Origin: Onchidella celtica
Lineage: Eukaryota; Mollusca; Gastropoda; Systellommatophora; Onchidiidae
Assembly (NCBI GenBank): GCA_963931925.1
Contig: OZ007573.1
Span: 42,603,711 to 42,667,710, forward strand
Direction: 5' to 3'
Length of the DNA stretch: 64,000 nt
The translations under genes were made by a program, and so were the position numbers. This document shows positions 11,090-22,677 of the stretch, in pieces (position 1 is the stretch's first letter; every line of letters starts with the position of its first letter). Below the pieces are notes generated by a model. The model was not told the DNA's origin, ran no database searches, and worked only from the letters and a program-made list of their open reading frames with translations.

Positions 11090-11550
11090 CTTGATCGTCT
11101 TGACCAAAACAAAAAAAAGCAAGTTTTTTTGCACTCAAAGGCCGAGAGCCATTTATTACGAGTGCCTTAACCATAATTATAATTTGATCGGAAAACCAGG
11201 TTAAGGGGCCCCCGGCAACCATGAGTCAGTTAAGTAAGGGGCCTCCGACAACTACGATTTTGTTGAGGGGCCCCCAACAGCTACGATTTTGTTGAGGGGG
11301 CCCCGACAGTTATTAACACTCTTGTCTCTAAATTGCCTTTTTCTGCTTTGCTGAAATTGCTGGGGCCCCCAGATAATTCCAGACTCTCTCTCTCTCTCTC
11401 TCTTCTCTTTTTCTTCTTTTTCCCTCTTTTTTTCTTTTTTCTTCTTCCTTTTTTCTCCCTCTTTTTTCTTCCGTCCGGGGGCCCCCTACCCTCGGGGGCC
11501 CCCCCGCATTGCGGGGGCTGCGGGGCCCTAGTTACGGCCCTGCAAACAAT

Positions 11551-12019
11551 GTTAAAGTCCGCCAAGTGGTCAGTATAAACACCATACATTCATAACAGTG
11601 GCGAGTTCGAGAGGTTGTTCACCAAAATGAAACCTTACAATGACTAGGTCTAGTTTACCTTGTAGGTAAGTCATTTCCACAGATTTCCAGATGTGGATAA
11701 TTGAATTAGGATTAAAGCTTGAGATCGAACACTGGCGTACAGGAGAAGTTCACTCAAAAACAGTTTATCTGGCACTAATCCTGGCGCGACTGCCACAACA
11801 CCCAAGAACATAATGTTTGTTCTTGATAGCGTGCATTGCGCAGTCTTCTACCAGCTTGTTGATTGGCTAGGCGCCCGCACCCGGGTAAATCTGGTCATAG
11901 GTCCAGACCAGATGGGAAATGGGGGCTCCTTTTGAAATTGCTCATTCAGTATTTTTATTTTAATGTAACAAAAAGATACAAATATTTAATTTGGAACATA
12001 TATGGCAGTTGCAGTCACC
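11551..12019. other. Non-coding, nothing recognised
   Basis: Right flank of hAT copy A. I see no coding or repeat signal beyond short AT-rich stretches. Confidence 0.4.
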
Positions 12020-12187
12020 GCATCTGGGTCAGCTCTTAGCTTGATAAGAGTCAGCATGACCTCCCTGGACAGCAAACAAGAGCCAAGAGGGTCAGTTTTT
12101 TGTTTTCTTAAGGGAAGTGATTTCGGCAGGCACAGTAGTATACTGTCTCTGTGTACTAGGGTCAGGTTATGGTTAGATTAGGGTTAT
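12020..12187 (-). pseudogene. Partial copy of ankyrin exon 3 and its upstream intron
   Basis: This block matches 3380-3557 almost base for base, at roughly 90% by eye with small indels. It covers the first 45 nt or so of ankyrin exon 3, its acceptor (gtccag|GG) and the intron up to a gttagattagggtta motif. The coded piece reads [15 protein letters not shown], with Gly to Arg relative to the exon. It ends abruptly on both sides. Intronic sequence is included, so the copy came from genomic DNA or unspliced RNA. Confidence 0.85.
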
Positions 12188-13205
12188 TTATTTATTTGCA
12201 TTAATCTGCATTTATTTATCTATGTTTTACCTGTGTTAATCTTTTATGAGGCTTCTTTAACGTAATATTATGTTATACTGAATAGAACGCATTAACTCTC
12301 TTTACATGATCAATATTTTTAACCAACAGGCCCACCCCCCTTTGCCTCTACAACAGAACTATACCTCCTAAAAGAAATCAAAGACCCATGTTAACTGCAC
12401 CCTCCCCCTCCTCTGCGGTCTGGACTGCTGGCGCCCACTCCATCACAGATCTTCCACCATTTGCTACGCCAGACTCAACCCTCTTTTATACTGCCATGCA
12501 CACCTTTTCTTTTTCGTTTGCTCGTGTTTTTTTTTTTCTTTCTCTTCCAATACCTGTTTGTATAAAACTTCAATAAAACGTTTGGCTCGCGTTCTCAAGG
12601 ACTGGAATAGTTCCAATGACGAATGACTAAACTCACTAAATCCAGATTACCCCGTCCGCCTCACTGCCTATGCTATTCTGTTCAATGTTAAGAGTTATTT
12701 ACAAATTCAAGAAGGCGGTATGCTCACCAAGATGAAATTAACATAACATAATCTATAGTGCTTTGGGGTGGTGGTGGAGGGGGGGGGTGTGAGTGGGGTT
12801 AATATCGACTTTCTCGAAATATTGTCTATTGGATTTATATGAAATTTTGCATAAGCTCATATTTCAAATTAAATCTTATGAATGGCGGGTGATGAGTTCG
12901 ATTCTTCGCGCTTTGCGAATAAAATAATAATTAATTAGGCTCAATTATTAAGCAAATATTTTTACAGCACTAAACTGTACGAAACACTTTCACGAGTGTT
13001 CTCCTGGAAGGGGAAAGCGATTGGTGAATATTCAATGAACAAAACTCCCCGCACTCGGCCTAAAGTACACATTTTTTATTGCGGACCGTTCCATTTCCCA
13101 CTTCACACGCCAGACATGTTTGAAAGCTGTTTCTTCTCCAATAAAAGTGATCTGAGAACCTCGACTCACTCCAAACACCAAGGAACTTTCAAACTTTTTT
13201 CACTG
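12188..13205. other. Non-coding, nothing recognised
   Basis: Includes a TTTATTTA-rich start, a poly-G/GGTGG patch near 12770 and AT-rich sequence. The ORF at 12996-13322 runs into the SINE-like repeat and has no family resemblance. Confidence 0.4.
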
Positions 13206-13209
13206 GGTT

Positions 13210-13611
13210 TAGGTTTTTATCTTAGGAGATTCGCTGTTCTCGGCATTTACACCTCACTTTTCTTCTTTTGTTTTGGTTTTTCTGATTTTTCTTGCCCTTG
13301 TTTCTGTGTGTTTTTGTGGTAAGGATTAGTTTCTTTTAGAATTTTGCCCGGTCAGCGGCCTTGTTCGGCATGCTCTTCTCGACTTTCAACTGACAAGGTA
13401 GCTTTAACGTCCGCAACGTGCACAAGGGCCCTCAGAGGTTTTCGTCCTTATCCGAGAAGACTACATGTTCGATCCTACCTGTCATAGGATCAGTGACAGG
13501 AATTCCCTCACCCCCCTCTTCCTAAAAAAATTTCAACATGCCTGCACCGACCAGGGATCGAACCCGGTCCCTTCGGCATGAGAGGCGAGTACATTGCCTC
13601 CAGATCAATAA
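13210..13611 (-). repeat. tRNA-derived SINE, copy 1
   Basis: Read on the minus strand, the head resembles a tRNA with a B-box-like gggttcgatccc (near 13564-13553). It is followed by a conserved body (gtaggatcgaac, tcttctcggataaggacgaaaa, aacgttaaag, ggcaaaattct). The same order occurs in copy 2 at 22678. Similarity continues past ggcaaaattct to about 13210 (aaaaacacacagaaac, gaggtgtaaatgcc), so the family is about 400 bp long. Confidence 0.8.
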
Positions 13612-13939
13612 ACCCAGAAACCTTTAACTAGAACTGTTCTGGGTAACTCACGCGTGTGTCATGTGTCTTTGCGACACCATGAACTGTTCACTGAGTGTCA
13701 AACAGAAGCTTACCACTGACACCACAGCTACATGTTTATCTCTCACAAAAAAAATTCACATTCAACTTTGCAAAGACAGCGAAAACCTGATTCGCAACTG
13801 TCATGATTCGGATGTTGTTAAAACTCACGCAGAGAGTGAGTTGTTGTTGTTTTATCAGGGCCATGAGAAATTGGCTGGTGGCCTTGAACGGCCCTCGCGA
13901 ATTATAGTTGGTGAGTAAATAAATGTAAAGTTAAACTGT

Positions 13940-14995
13940 TAGATTCACGCTTGTCGGTTTTAATGTTCGTGATTAATAATTAATGGAGTAGGGGTGAAAC
14001 AAGGTGGGGCTAGTTGACATTGTTAATTATGACTAGACAAGTTTTGCACGTTAACTGGCTGGTAGAATAGTGCAGACGTATTACTACAATTAAAATGGTG
14101 GGAGGTTTCGACCTATGAGATAGCTGAACTAATTGGGCCAGCGGACTAGCACGCTGGGTAGTTAGATAGTATAAGACATCGTGTAACGTTCAGATTTAGT
14201 GAATACAGACGAGCAGAAGCATCGTGTCGTGAAGTATCTCCGGTTGACCAGTACCTGAACTGTGTGCTTTGAAGACAAGAAGTCCTTGCTAACGGACTGA
14301 CTGAGCTCTAGAAAGAAAGGTCTGAGTGGGCTGACCTTTGAAAGCCCACGCTGCGCTATATTGATGTTCGCGCCTACCAGTAGGCGTGACCAATGGTACT
14401 ATATCTTATTTGTTCAAGCATAATAGAGATCGGAGATAGAGAGAGAACTACAGCCTCATAGGAAGACTAAGGAAACCCCAGCTGGCACTCGACCACGAGT
14501 GTCCTGTATCATAGATCTATTGCCATAGTATGATTGGAATAATATAGCACATTGTTGATGAATTGAATAGTGATTGTGCATAAAATATAGTCTTTTGGCA
14601 ACTGCTTAAATTACCTACAAGCCGAAGAGTGCTTCTGTAGGCTTTGAACATACTGGGCTCTCCTAACATTCAAGCCCATATTATTTATGGAGAGTTTGCC
14701 TGGCGACTGGCCAGTGGCGACTCAACTGTCACTTTAAATTGATATCTAGTTTCGTATAATATACCTATTTGCTATTGATTGCAGTACCTCCATAGTTACA
14801 TGAATATCATTGGTTAAGTTATTAATTAGAGTTTTTTTGGTTTGAATATATACCCCTATTGTCTTTTGTTTGTTATTAATATTTATGTAAACTATGGCCT
14901 GACCGGCCTGACATATATACGCTCTAGTTATTTAATACTTTTCTTGTGTGGTTGTGTCCGAGTGTGAGTTAGCTGCCTCTCGTGCAGTCGTAACA
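13940..14995 (+). repeat. Possible degraded solo LTR
   Basis: An AT-rich block of about 1 kb ends in gtcgtaaca followed by tcccc, like the LTR at 43186-44587 which ends in atcgtaaca plus tcccc. A TATA-like gtataaga at 14167 lies about 830 bp from the end, compared with about 910 bp in the other. I could not find the left end or a target duplication. Overall similarity is low, so this is tentative. Confidence 0.3.
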
Positions 14996-15450
14996 TCCCC
15001 AAGACCCTAACTCTGCTCGTGACAGCAACACTTTTTCCACGACTGTTGTAACTACAAATTCTAAAAATAAATTTTCATGTATTTAATATTCAACTATACT
15101 TAAAGCCACATCGATTGATCTTGGTTATAGACTCCTAAGCCGAAAAATAACCGAATGGCAAACTTTCAAAAATCCATAGTAACTAGACCAGTTGTGCTTA
15201 AATAGAATAGTTCTTTGCTTTTCCTGAAAAGTAGCCAAATGGATAAATACAGATTTAGGGAAATGGTGACGAATTAATGCCTTTTGGCGTGATCTGCCAA
15301 ACCTCTAACTGTAAACGCAATAATATTATCAAGAACATGAAACAGGCAGAATAAACACGATATTCAGCTGCGTTAGGAAACTTGCAAGGACATAAACAAA
15401 TAATTATTGTATCCTTGCGCGCGAAAGGAAACCACTTCGGCTGGTTTTAC

Positions 15451-15503
15451 GTAAGTAAAGGGTGTTTTTAACCTTTAAGTAAAGGGTGTTTTTAACCTTT
15501 AAG
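15451..15503. repeat. 24-bp tandem duplication
   Basis: The block taagtaaagggtgtttttaa is repeated in direct contact, giving two near-perfect units of about 24 bp. The surroundings are non-coding. Confidence 0.8.
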
Positions 15504-15563
15504 GATTACAGCAGCACCTGTCATCAATTTACCTGCATCATGCGCTTTCACTCCCCCTCTTCG

Positions 15564-15848
15564 CCCCCCCCCCCCCCGGTCCACCTCATCCCCCAGATCT
15601 GGATTGATCCTCTTGAAACTTTGGCCTACATTTACTTAGTAATCCGCTTCATTTGAATTTTATTATTTCCCCCCCCCCCCACCCCGACACAGACACGCAC
15701 ACCTATCCACAAGCACACACATACGCAGACCCGCCTACCCAACATACATACACGCCACTTACACCATACAAGACACGCTAACACACACACACACACACGC
15801 ACACCCGCCAACACCCACACAAACAACACACACATAAGCGTCATACAT

Positions 15849-15893
<45 letters not shown>
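15564..15893. repeat. Poly-C tracts and (CA)n microsatellites
   Basis: C runs lie at 15564-15577 and 15670-15680. CA repeats lie at 15782-15798 and 15855-15893. The Cys/Val-rich ORF on the minus strand here is repeat-derived. Confidence 0.9.
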
Positions 15894-15895
<2 letters not shown>

Positions 15896-16239
15896 CACCC
15901 GAGACCAGACTTGAGTAAACCACAGGAAAACGTGACCGTGTTGTATCGTCATTATTTTGCTATTCTAACCTCACAAAACACATGTCAATTCCCACGTTGA
16001 CAGCTGTAAAAGTCTGTGGGAAGCATAGGCTACATGATGTGGGAACAGGTCTTTCACAGTGGAATGTTGCTTCAATATGCGCCTATCTTGCCTACCTTTC
16101 TGATTTGCTCATCCTTTTCCCAGATGATTTACATTCTTCTATTTGTTTGTGAATCTTTCAATCTGTGGTTCAAGCTCATTATTACCTTGTTTACTGTGTC
16201 TTTCTGAATGCTCTGTTCCGTCTGACTGTTGATTCTCTT

Positions 16240-16790
16240 TCTCCTTCTCTCTCTCTTTCTCTCTCCCTATTTTCACGACCAGTCACTAACATAGAACTTC
16301 AAAGACAGATATTCCATCAGATCAACTTATCTCTATATGGCCACAACATCCAAAATGATTTATAATTCCTCCCCCCTCTCTCATCGCTCTCTCTCTCTCC
16401 CTCTCCTCTCTCCTTATTTTCCAGCAACGGTCACTAACACAGAACTTCAAAAATACAGATATTATTCCTCCACACCAGTTTATCTCTTTAGGCTCGCAAT
16501 ATACATGCTGTATAGTGATGATTTATAATCCCCCCCCCCCTCTCTCCCTCTCTGCCCTCTCTCTTTCTCCTTACATACACTACCAATCATTAACACAGTA
16601 CTCCAAACACAGATATTCCTTCACATCAGCTTGTCCCTATACACCCACAACATATGAGATGCATAGTGATGATTTATAATCCCCCTCCCCCCCCCCCCGC
16701 CCCTTTCTCTCCTTATTTTCACTACCAGTCTCTGACACAGAACTTTAAATACAGACATTCCTTCAAATCAGCTTAAATCTCTTTACGCCC
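16240..16790. repeat. Tandem repeat of about 150 bp, four diverged units
   Basis: Each unit has a CT-rich tract, then ttattttca, accagtcactaacacagaac, cagatattcc, a cttatctctat block, a cacaacat block and gatgatttataatcccccc. The markers actaacacagaac recur near 16286, 16431, 16589 and 16731. Units differ by point changes and by length of the C/CT tracts. Confidence 0.85.
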
Positions 16791-17160
16791 ACAAAATATA
16801 ATGACGTGATGATTAAAATCTGTTTAGGTGGCAGGCAAAAACGCTATCTAAACATGTTACGGGACTAACAGGGATTGCGACATAAAAAGTATTCGGGCCA
16901 GGGGACGAGCATTAAAATTGATGTCAGTTTACATCACGGATCTCGAAAGGACTCTATGGCGTACATGGAGTATCCTTTCTACCGCGATACTGGATTTCAA
17001 AATGCACACAGTTTTAACATCTGTTGCTGTAAAACAGTAGCTTTTCGAGATACCTTCCAAATCTCCACGATTATTACCATTATTATCACAATTACTGATA
17101 TTCTATTGGTTTTGGCTATTTAGCTGAAAAAAAAAAAAAAAAAGAAATCCGGTAAGTGTT
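16791..17160. other. Non-coding, nothing recognised
   Basis: Follows the 150-bp tandem array. No coding signal is seen. A run of A lies at 17127-17143. Confidence 0.4.
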
Positions 17161-17165
17161 GTTTT

Positions 17166-17429
17166 TTAATCCGCTTGTGCCATCCAAGGCGTCACAGAAA
17201 GGAAAAGTTGCTGGGAAACCTGTGTTGGCGTAATACCGTGGATCGTCAGAGCTTCTTTAATGCCACTGGTCCAATTCTTCCTTGATCTTCCTCTGGCATT
17301 GTATCCAGAGAATCGAATGGTGTATGCACCATGGGCCGGTTTGGAGATTCGCAAAAGTGTCCAAACCTCCAGTATTATAGTGACCGATCGAAAGTCAGCC
17401 CCGTTTTTTTTTTTTTTCGGATGTGACAT
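17166..17429 (-). pseudogene. LINE ORF2 C-terminal fragment (likely)
   Basis: The minus-strand frame contains RGRSRKNWTSGIKEALTIHG, resembling the basic R-G-R-x-R-K-x-W-x-D-x-I-K-E motif near the end of many non-LTR retrotransposon reverse transcriptases. That motif is followed in those proteins by a region such as the one here. No RT core is nearby, so at best this is a 3' remnant. The call rests on one motif. Confidence 0.4.
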
Positions 17430-19135
17430 TTAGTTTTCTGGTTATTTTATCACCACTTTGTTGTATATTTTGCAAATACATGTTGTTTTTTTTTTCTCTT
17501 GTTTTGGTCACAACAATTTTAAATAAACGAGGGTATCACTGAGCATGTTTTTAAGCTAAGGGGCCTCCCGTGAAGGAGGTATCCTAAACTTTGGCAATTT
17601 TTTTTACCCCCCGCCCCCCCAAATACTATGTTGCCTACACTTTTAATATGCTTGGTAGTAAATGCCCCTGACCCCTTCCCCCTCCACCGTAAGAGCGCCC
17701 GGCCATTCGAGGGTGGACGTCGATCATAAAGCCTTGATATGTTTGAAATTTTAAGTGACATTTACATGGGCAATTTCACTATTTCTTTAGAAAAACGATT
17801 TCTTAGATCTAATCCAACGACTTAATTTGCTGAAAAATGTAAAGATATAAAAGTTAAAACTAACACTGTTATTGCATAACCGTAACTGAAAGGGTATATA
17901 GGCCCAGATCCTCACTCCCCCCCCCCGGCCCCGCCCTCCATGTATGTTTTTCTTACTCTCATACCCCCCCCCCCGCCCCCAGCGTTCGTACTCGTACATT
18001 TTCGATGATCTCTTAAATGCAAGCGTTCACTATTCTAACTTCAACACTCAATCACTGGCCCCCAACCATTCCCAACCCCATTCACCATTGTGATGAGACA
18101 TCCGCTCGACAGTATCACTGTTTCCATAGCAACCTTTCATCACTTCCTAATCATTGTGATTACTGGACAAACCACCATCAATCATTCATTCATCAATCAT
18201 CTCAAAACTCAGCAAATAACTACCGAAAACAACAACAACCGGTAAATACATTTTTTGTTGTTTTGATGGCAACAAATAAACAAACACATAAAATGTATTG
18301 TATCCATTTCGTGCATGGCGTACCAAGACCGTGATACGCAATAGTTTGGCGTTTCCGATGACGTAGTCCTAACCATAGATGTTTCTGGGTCAACTGAAAT
18401 CATTGATACAGATCAGTAACTCTCTCTTACAAACAATTAGCGGCCGGGGTCGCACAACTTCAAAATAACTTGACAATGACGCTGAGTTGTGACCTGTCTG
18501 TGATGAGCTAAGTTACACTTAATTTTGTGCAATTCAAACCTAGAATGTTCCAGGCTAAACATTACAATTACCTAGTCTTTGGTCAAGAAAAACAGCTGTA
18601 TGAGTTAAAGACTTTGTCTGAGTGACAGTGTTTTACATAGGTCCATTCTAAGGTTTTAGTAAGTCTGAATTCCGTGGGGGAAATCTTCGTTCTGTCAGTA
18701 GCCTTATTAATGTATAACGTATCTATGACAGACAACACCAATACGCGGTAATGGTAAGCCCACATTTCTAACCATATTACACATTGTATTAAAACAGTCC
18801 TGAAACCAGAAATATATAGCTGTAAAAGGATTGTAAAGAATACGTATATACAATACTCGAGGCGGTGAAAGTGCGGGCTGATCTCCCAGATTATTTCAGT
18901 GCTATAATTTTTCTGAGGGCCCATTTGGCATGTCAACAGCTTATTATTATTGATTTGTACGTCATACCAATGTATTTTTGAATATAGCCATCATGACCAT
19001 TAGGCTACCATTGATACCTATTGATTGATTGATTAATGGATTAACTTACTTTTTCCTGCCCCTACTCTTTCTCATTACTGCCATGCTATGAAAAAAGGCC
19101 GTAGATCTATGCCCAGACCAAATTTTTGCGACTTA
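17430..19135. other. Non-coding, nothing recognised
   Basis: Contains poly-C tracts near 17610, 17920 and 17965 and AT-rich sequence. The short ORFs show no homology or splice structure I could support. Confidence 0.4.
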
Positions 19136-19136
19136 T

Positions 19137-19400
19137 GCACACACACACACACACACAAAAATCGCGGTGCGCTCAGTTTTATTCTTTCTTTTTTTTTCAG
19201 TTTCCAGTGTAATGACCGAAAGAAAGTAATCTGATTTGTCGCATAAAATTATAACTCGGATAGAAAGATAAAGCGCATTTCATCCTATTAAAAACTATTA
19301 AAAAGTGAATTTAACCTACGTTGGCTTTTAAGGTTTTTCTCTGTAACACGACAGATTAGGCTCTCGTTCCACTCTTATTTTCAGTCTACTTAAGAAAGGA
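19137..19400. repeat. Dispersed repeat, copy 1 (with CA microsatellite at its edge)
   Basis: After a (CA)n run at 19139-19157, the sequence aligns loosely with 23290-23395 plus 23695-23775. Shared blocks are the segment around taatgacc, the ataactcggatagaaag/gttatatagataag segment, aaaaagtgaattt and acacgacag/acacggcag. It is a shared repeat of unknown type. Confidence 0.5.
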
Positions 19401-22400
19401 GACTTGTGGTAGTCAATACCAAGCACATTTCACCACGATGTCATTGCCCTAAAGATTGTCGGTGGACACGTTAATATCCAGACTGAAATCTTTACTACAA
19501 CAACAGCATTAGATCTAAATTTAAATCATGATGTAAAAGCATTAAAATTTGCAATATTAGAACTAAGTAATTTTGAATTCCCGCAGTAATCCTCCCCTCC
19601 CCTTCTCATCATTACGTTTGCCAGCGCTAACATTGCATCATCATGGGATATGCATCATATTTTCACAAAGACGGCGCCTCGCTCAAGCGAATGAGATATA
19701 TTTTATTATGTCTGTTCACATTAAGTTTAAAAGTAATTATTTAAAAATGTATAAATTAAAACTGGAATTTGCTAGTCAACATGAGTGAGTAAATCTAGAT
19801 CTAAAAAAGAAAAAGACACTATTACGCCGAGAGTCCCCAGCTTTTTTTTTACAGATTCTTTCTCACATTGATCAACACGCGTTAGATCTAGTGTGATCTG
19901 TTTATGCTTACTGCACAAAATCAATGTATATTATCGGTTTTAAAGATTCTACTTGTGTGGGAAACATTTCCTTCTCATGTGAAATAAAGGATAAAACTGA
20001 ATAAAACCCTCTAAATTATTCACGATAATAAGATTTTGACTTAGAAAAGGCGTACCTATTTTACTCGGAAGGTGACACGACTAAATTTAGTCTTTGATCG
20101 AACACCGACCCTTGTCATTCACTAATGTCATATTTAGAAAAAATGGCATACTCAATGAAAAGTGAACTATTAATGAACAAAAATTACTTACCTGGACTCA
20201 CAAATAAATTACAAGTCTTTGTCATAAAAGAGAAATTGTCTTATAAAGACTATCTGTCAGTATCACAAGAAATAAATAGTTCCTTCACAACACAAAGCGA
20301 TCTATGACTGTCGTTTGGCTGCCTGCATGGGCTACTGAAACTCGTCTGCTGCCACCGCCACTGCTTCACTGCTTGACGCGACTGTCACTCAGCCGAGACA
20401 AAACAGTGGATGGGCGGAATCAACTCTGGACAGATCGAATACATAAGAGGGTCGACGCACCTTTGGAAAGTCGGAGAACGAAGTTCCCTCTCATCTTGAA
20501 ATTTATAGTGTTTCATTTATTACAGAGTCTGAGAAGTCCAGAATGACCACTGCTACATTATGTAAATATGAATTTTTGCATAATTTGTGTCGTGAAAAGT
20601 AGGCATGCTTCTTCTACAGGTTTTAAAATGATTGTCTACTTGAAGTGAACATAACGACACATAAGATACACGGGCACGGGCCATTCTATTGGTGCGTTTC
20701 ACTTGACGTCACAGAATTTGTGCTTCTACATAATTTTGAATTTGATTCAAAAAGATGAATCACAAATTTTGGTGACCTAGTGAAAAAAAACCAATTTATA
20801 CTCATTGAAAAATTTCCACCCGAGACGTTAATGGCACTTAATGCCATTAGAATAAGACTGGAGTTTTTTATTTTATTTTTTATTTTTTGGTCTTAGTAAC
20901 ATGATAATAATAGTAATAATAATAATAATAATGATAATAAATCGATTGAATGGAAAGGAGTCATTGCCCTGTTTCTGATTCTCTTAAAGAAACACAAACT
21001 TCTCTTATGATATGCTAAAAATCCATGTATTTTAAGCATTTCGAATCTATTTTAATCTGTCATATCGACTGTATAGGAGGGAAATAGAAAAATGTGCGAT
21101 AAAGCTGCAACGATTGCCTCAGAATAATTCTGATTGTCTTAGCTGTTGTCCACATTACAACGCTATGGCTACAAAATTCATGCAGTTATGCCTTTCATTA
21201 TCTCACACTTTGGGGTCATCTAAAGCATGCAGTAGGCGCTTGACACCCCCCCCCCCCTTTCATCGTACGACGCACATCAGAATGTTGAATGTCGATGACG
21301 ATGCCTTGATGTTTCAAAATTTTAAATAGCATCTTGCCTGAACTATTTGACTGTTTCGTTAGTGACTTGATTTTAATATAGTCCAACAATTTATTTAGCT
21401 CAATAAAAGAGAGAGAGAGAGAGAGAGAGAGAAAAAACTTAAAAGGGTAAATAAAACCAAAGATACTAGACACTGTCTTTGATAAAACCAAACTTTTACA
21501 TTTATTATCATTGAATTGAAAGCGTATTACGCTCCCCAGAACAGCTTTGTCCTGTACGCTTTTCGAACACTGGAGCATCACCCCCCCCCCCCACCCCCTA
21601 TTTTTCTTCTGTTTTCTTTGAGGAGAACACCTTGTGGTGTATTCGGTATCATTTGATTCTTATAGAGCGGAGTCGACCATGCCCTGCTAAGTCAGACATT
21701 GTCCCATTGCTATGGGGCTTGGGGTAGCCCAACCAGCCAGCGTGTCAATGAATCAGTCGATCAGGAATGTGTAGAGAGGTTGCCAGTGTAGGCGACATTC
21801 ATTCACAAAGGGACTACGAAAATAAACGCCCAATGTATGGTTATTTTACTGGCAGTTGTTGGGGGACCGTGTTATGTTACTTAGTAAACTATAGATGAAT
21901 AGTGGACACAACTCAGTATTTTCTCTGTTCATCCTTTGTAACTAGACCGGTCCCTTAACAGTGGCCACATTAAACTTTGTCCTGCCATGTTACGGAAAAA
22001 GACTGTATGTGCAAATCTAGATTAGGTTCGCCTTTTTAACATTATTTTATAGAATGGAATGTGTTCTGTCTCTCTAGCTCTGTCTAGGTTGCAATTGATT
22101 TAGTTTCTTTTTGGCCAAGGCAAAAAGAAAACTGAACAAATAATGAAGCCAGGCGCAATTTTGTTTTTTTTTGTCTTCAGTAAAATGTTATTTTTGCATA
22201 ATCCGGTGTTTCTCCATAACATCTCACTGTGACTGTTGGCCGCTTGCTTTTTTTTTTTTACTCTGGAATCAACCAGGCATGTGGGTGAATACCGTCACGC
22301 GTGATTGATCAAACTGCAGGCGGAAACCCTTTAGTTCCGTCAATAACTGGTGTGCGCTACATGGAGGGATCCCCGATTGCATTTTTTCAACGTTTCGCTC

Positions 22401-22677
22401 TGATAACATCGACGTTTACTTTAAGATGCGGAAATGCTAAGGGCAGAGATCTTCTGAAAACGAAGACCTCAGACACAGACATCAGTGTTCCGTGGCCTTA
22501 AGTTCACACATTGTGCGCTCAGGTGTGAGAAGACGTCAACTTTAGAGCCCTAGAGAGCTGAATCATAGTCTGTTTTGCGTCGGTTTTGACTCAGACTTGA
22601 ACTGCCTATGAATCATCTAGGGAGCCAGATTAGTTTCAGTCTCTCTTGTGCGCGGGACCCGTTTAATTCCTTGGTAT
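19401..22677. other. Non-coding, nothing recognised
   Basis: AT-rich sequence. It includes TCTAGATCT-type words (19508, 19787), an (aat)n patch at 20910-20940, a GA tract at 21412-21432 and C runs at 21246 and 21581. No ORF has a recognisable domain. Confidence 0.4.

Larger units (their letters stand above)
7720..11542 (-). mobile_element. hAT transposon, copy A (3,823 bp)
   Basis: The termini are cagggccgtaactag at 7720 and its inverse ctagttacggccctg ending at 11542. They are flanked by the perfect 8-bp duplication caaacaat (7712-7719 and 11543-11550). An 8-bp duplication and CAG...CTG ends are diagnostic of hAT. The transposase gene runs on the minus strand (11089-8207). Both subterminal regions are loaded with ggggcccc motifs. 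The right one holds four at 11205, 11238, 11267 and 11296, and these probably bind transposase. The length equals that of the two copies at 34-42 kb, and I noticed no sequence difference between them. It lies upstream of the ankyrin gene's start codon. Confidence 0.97.
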
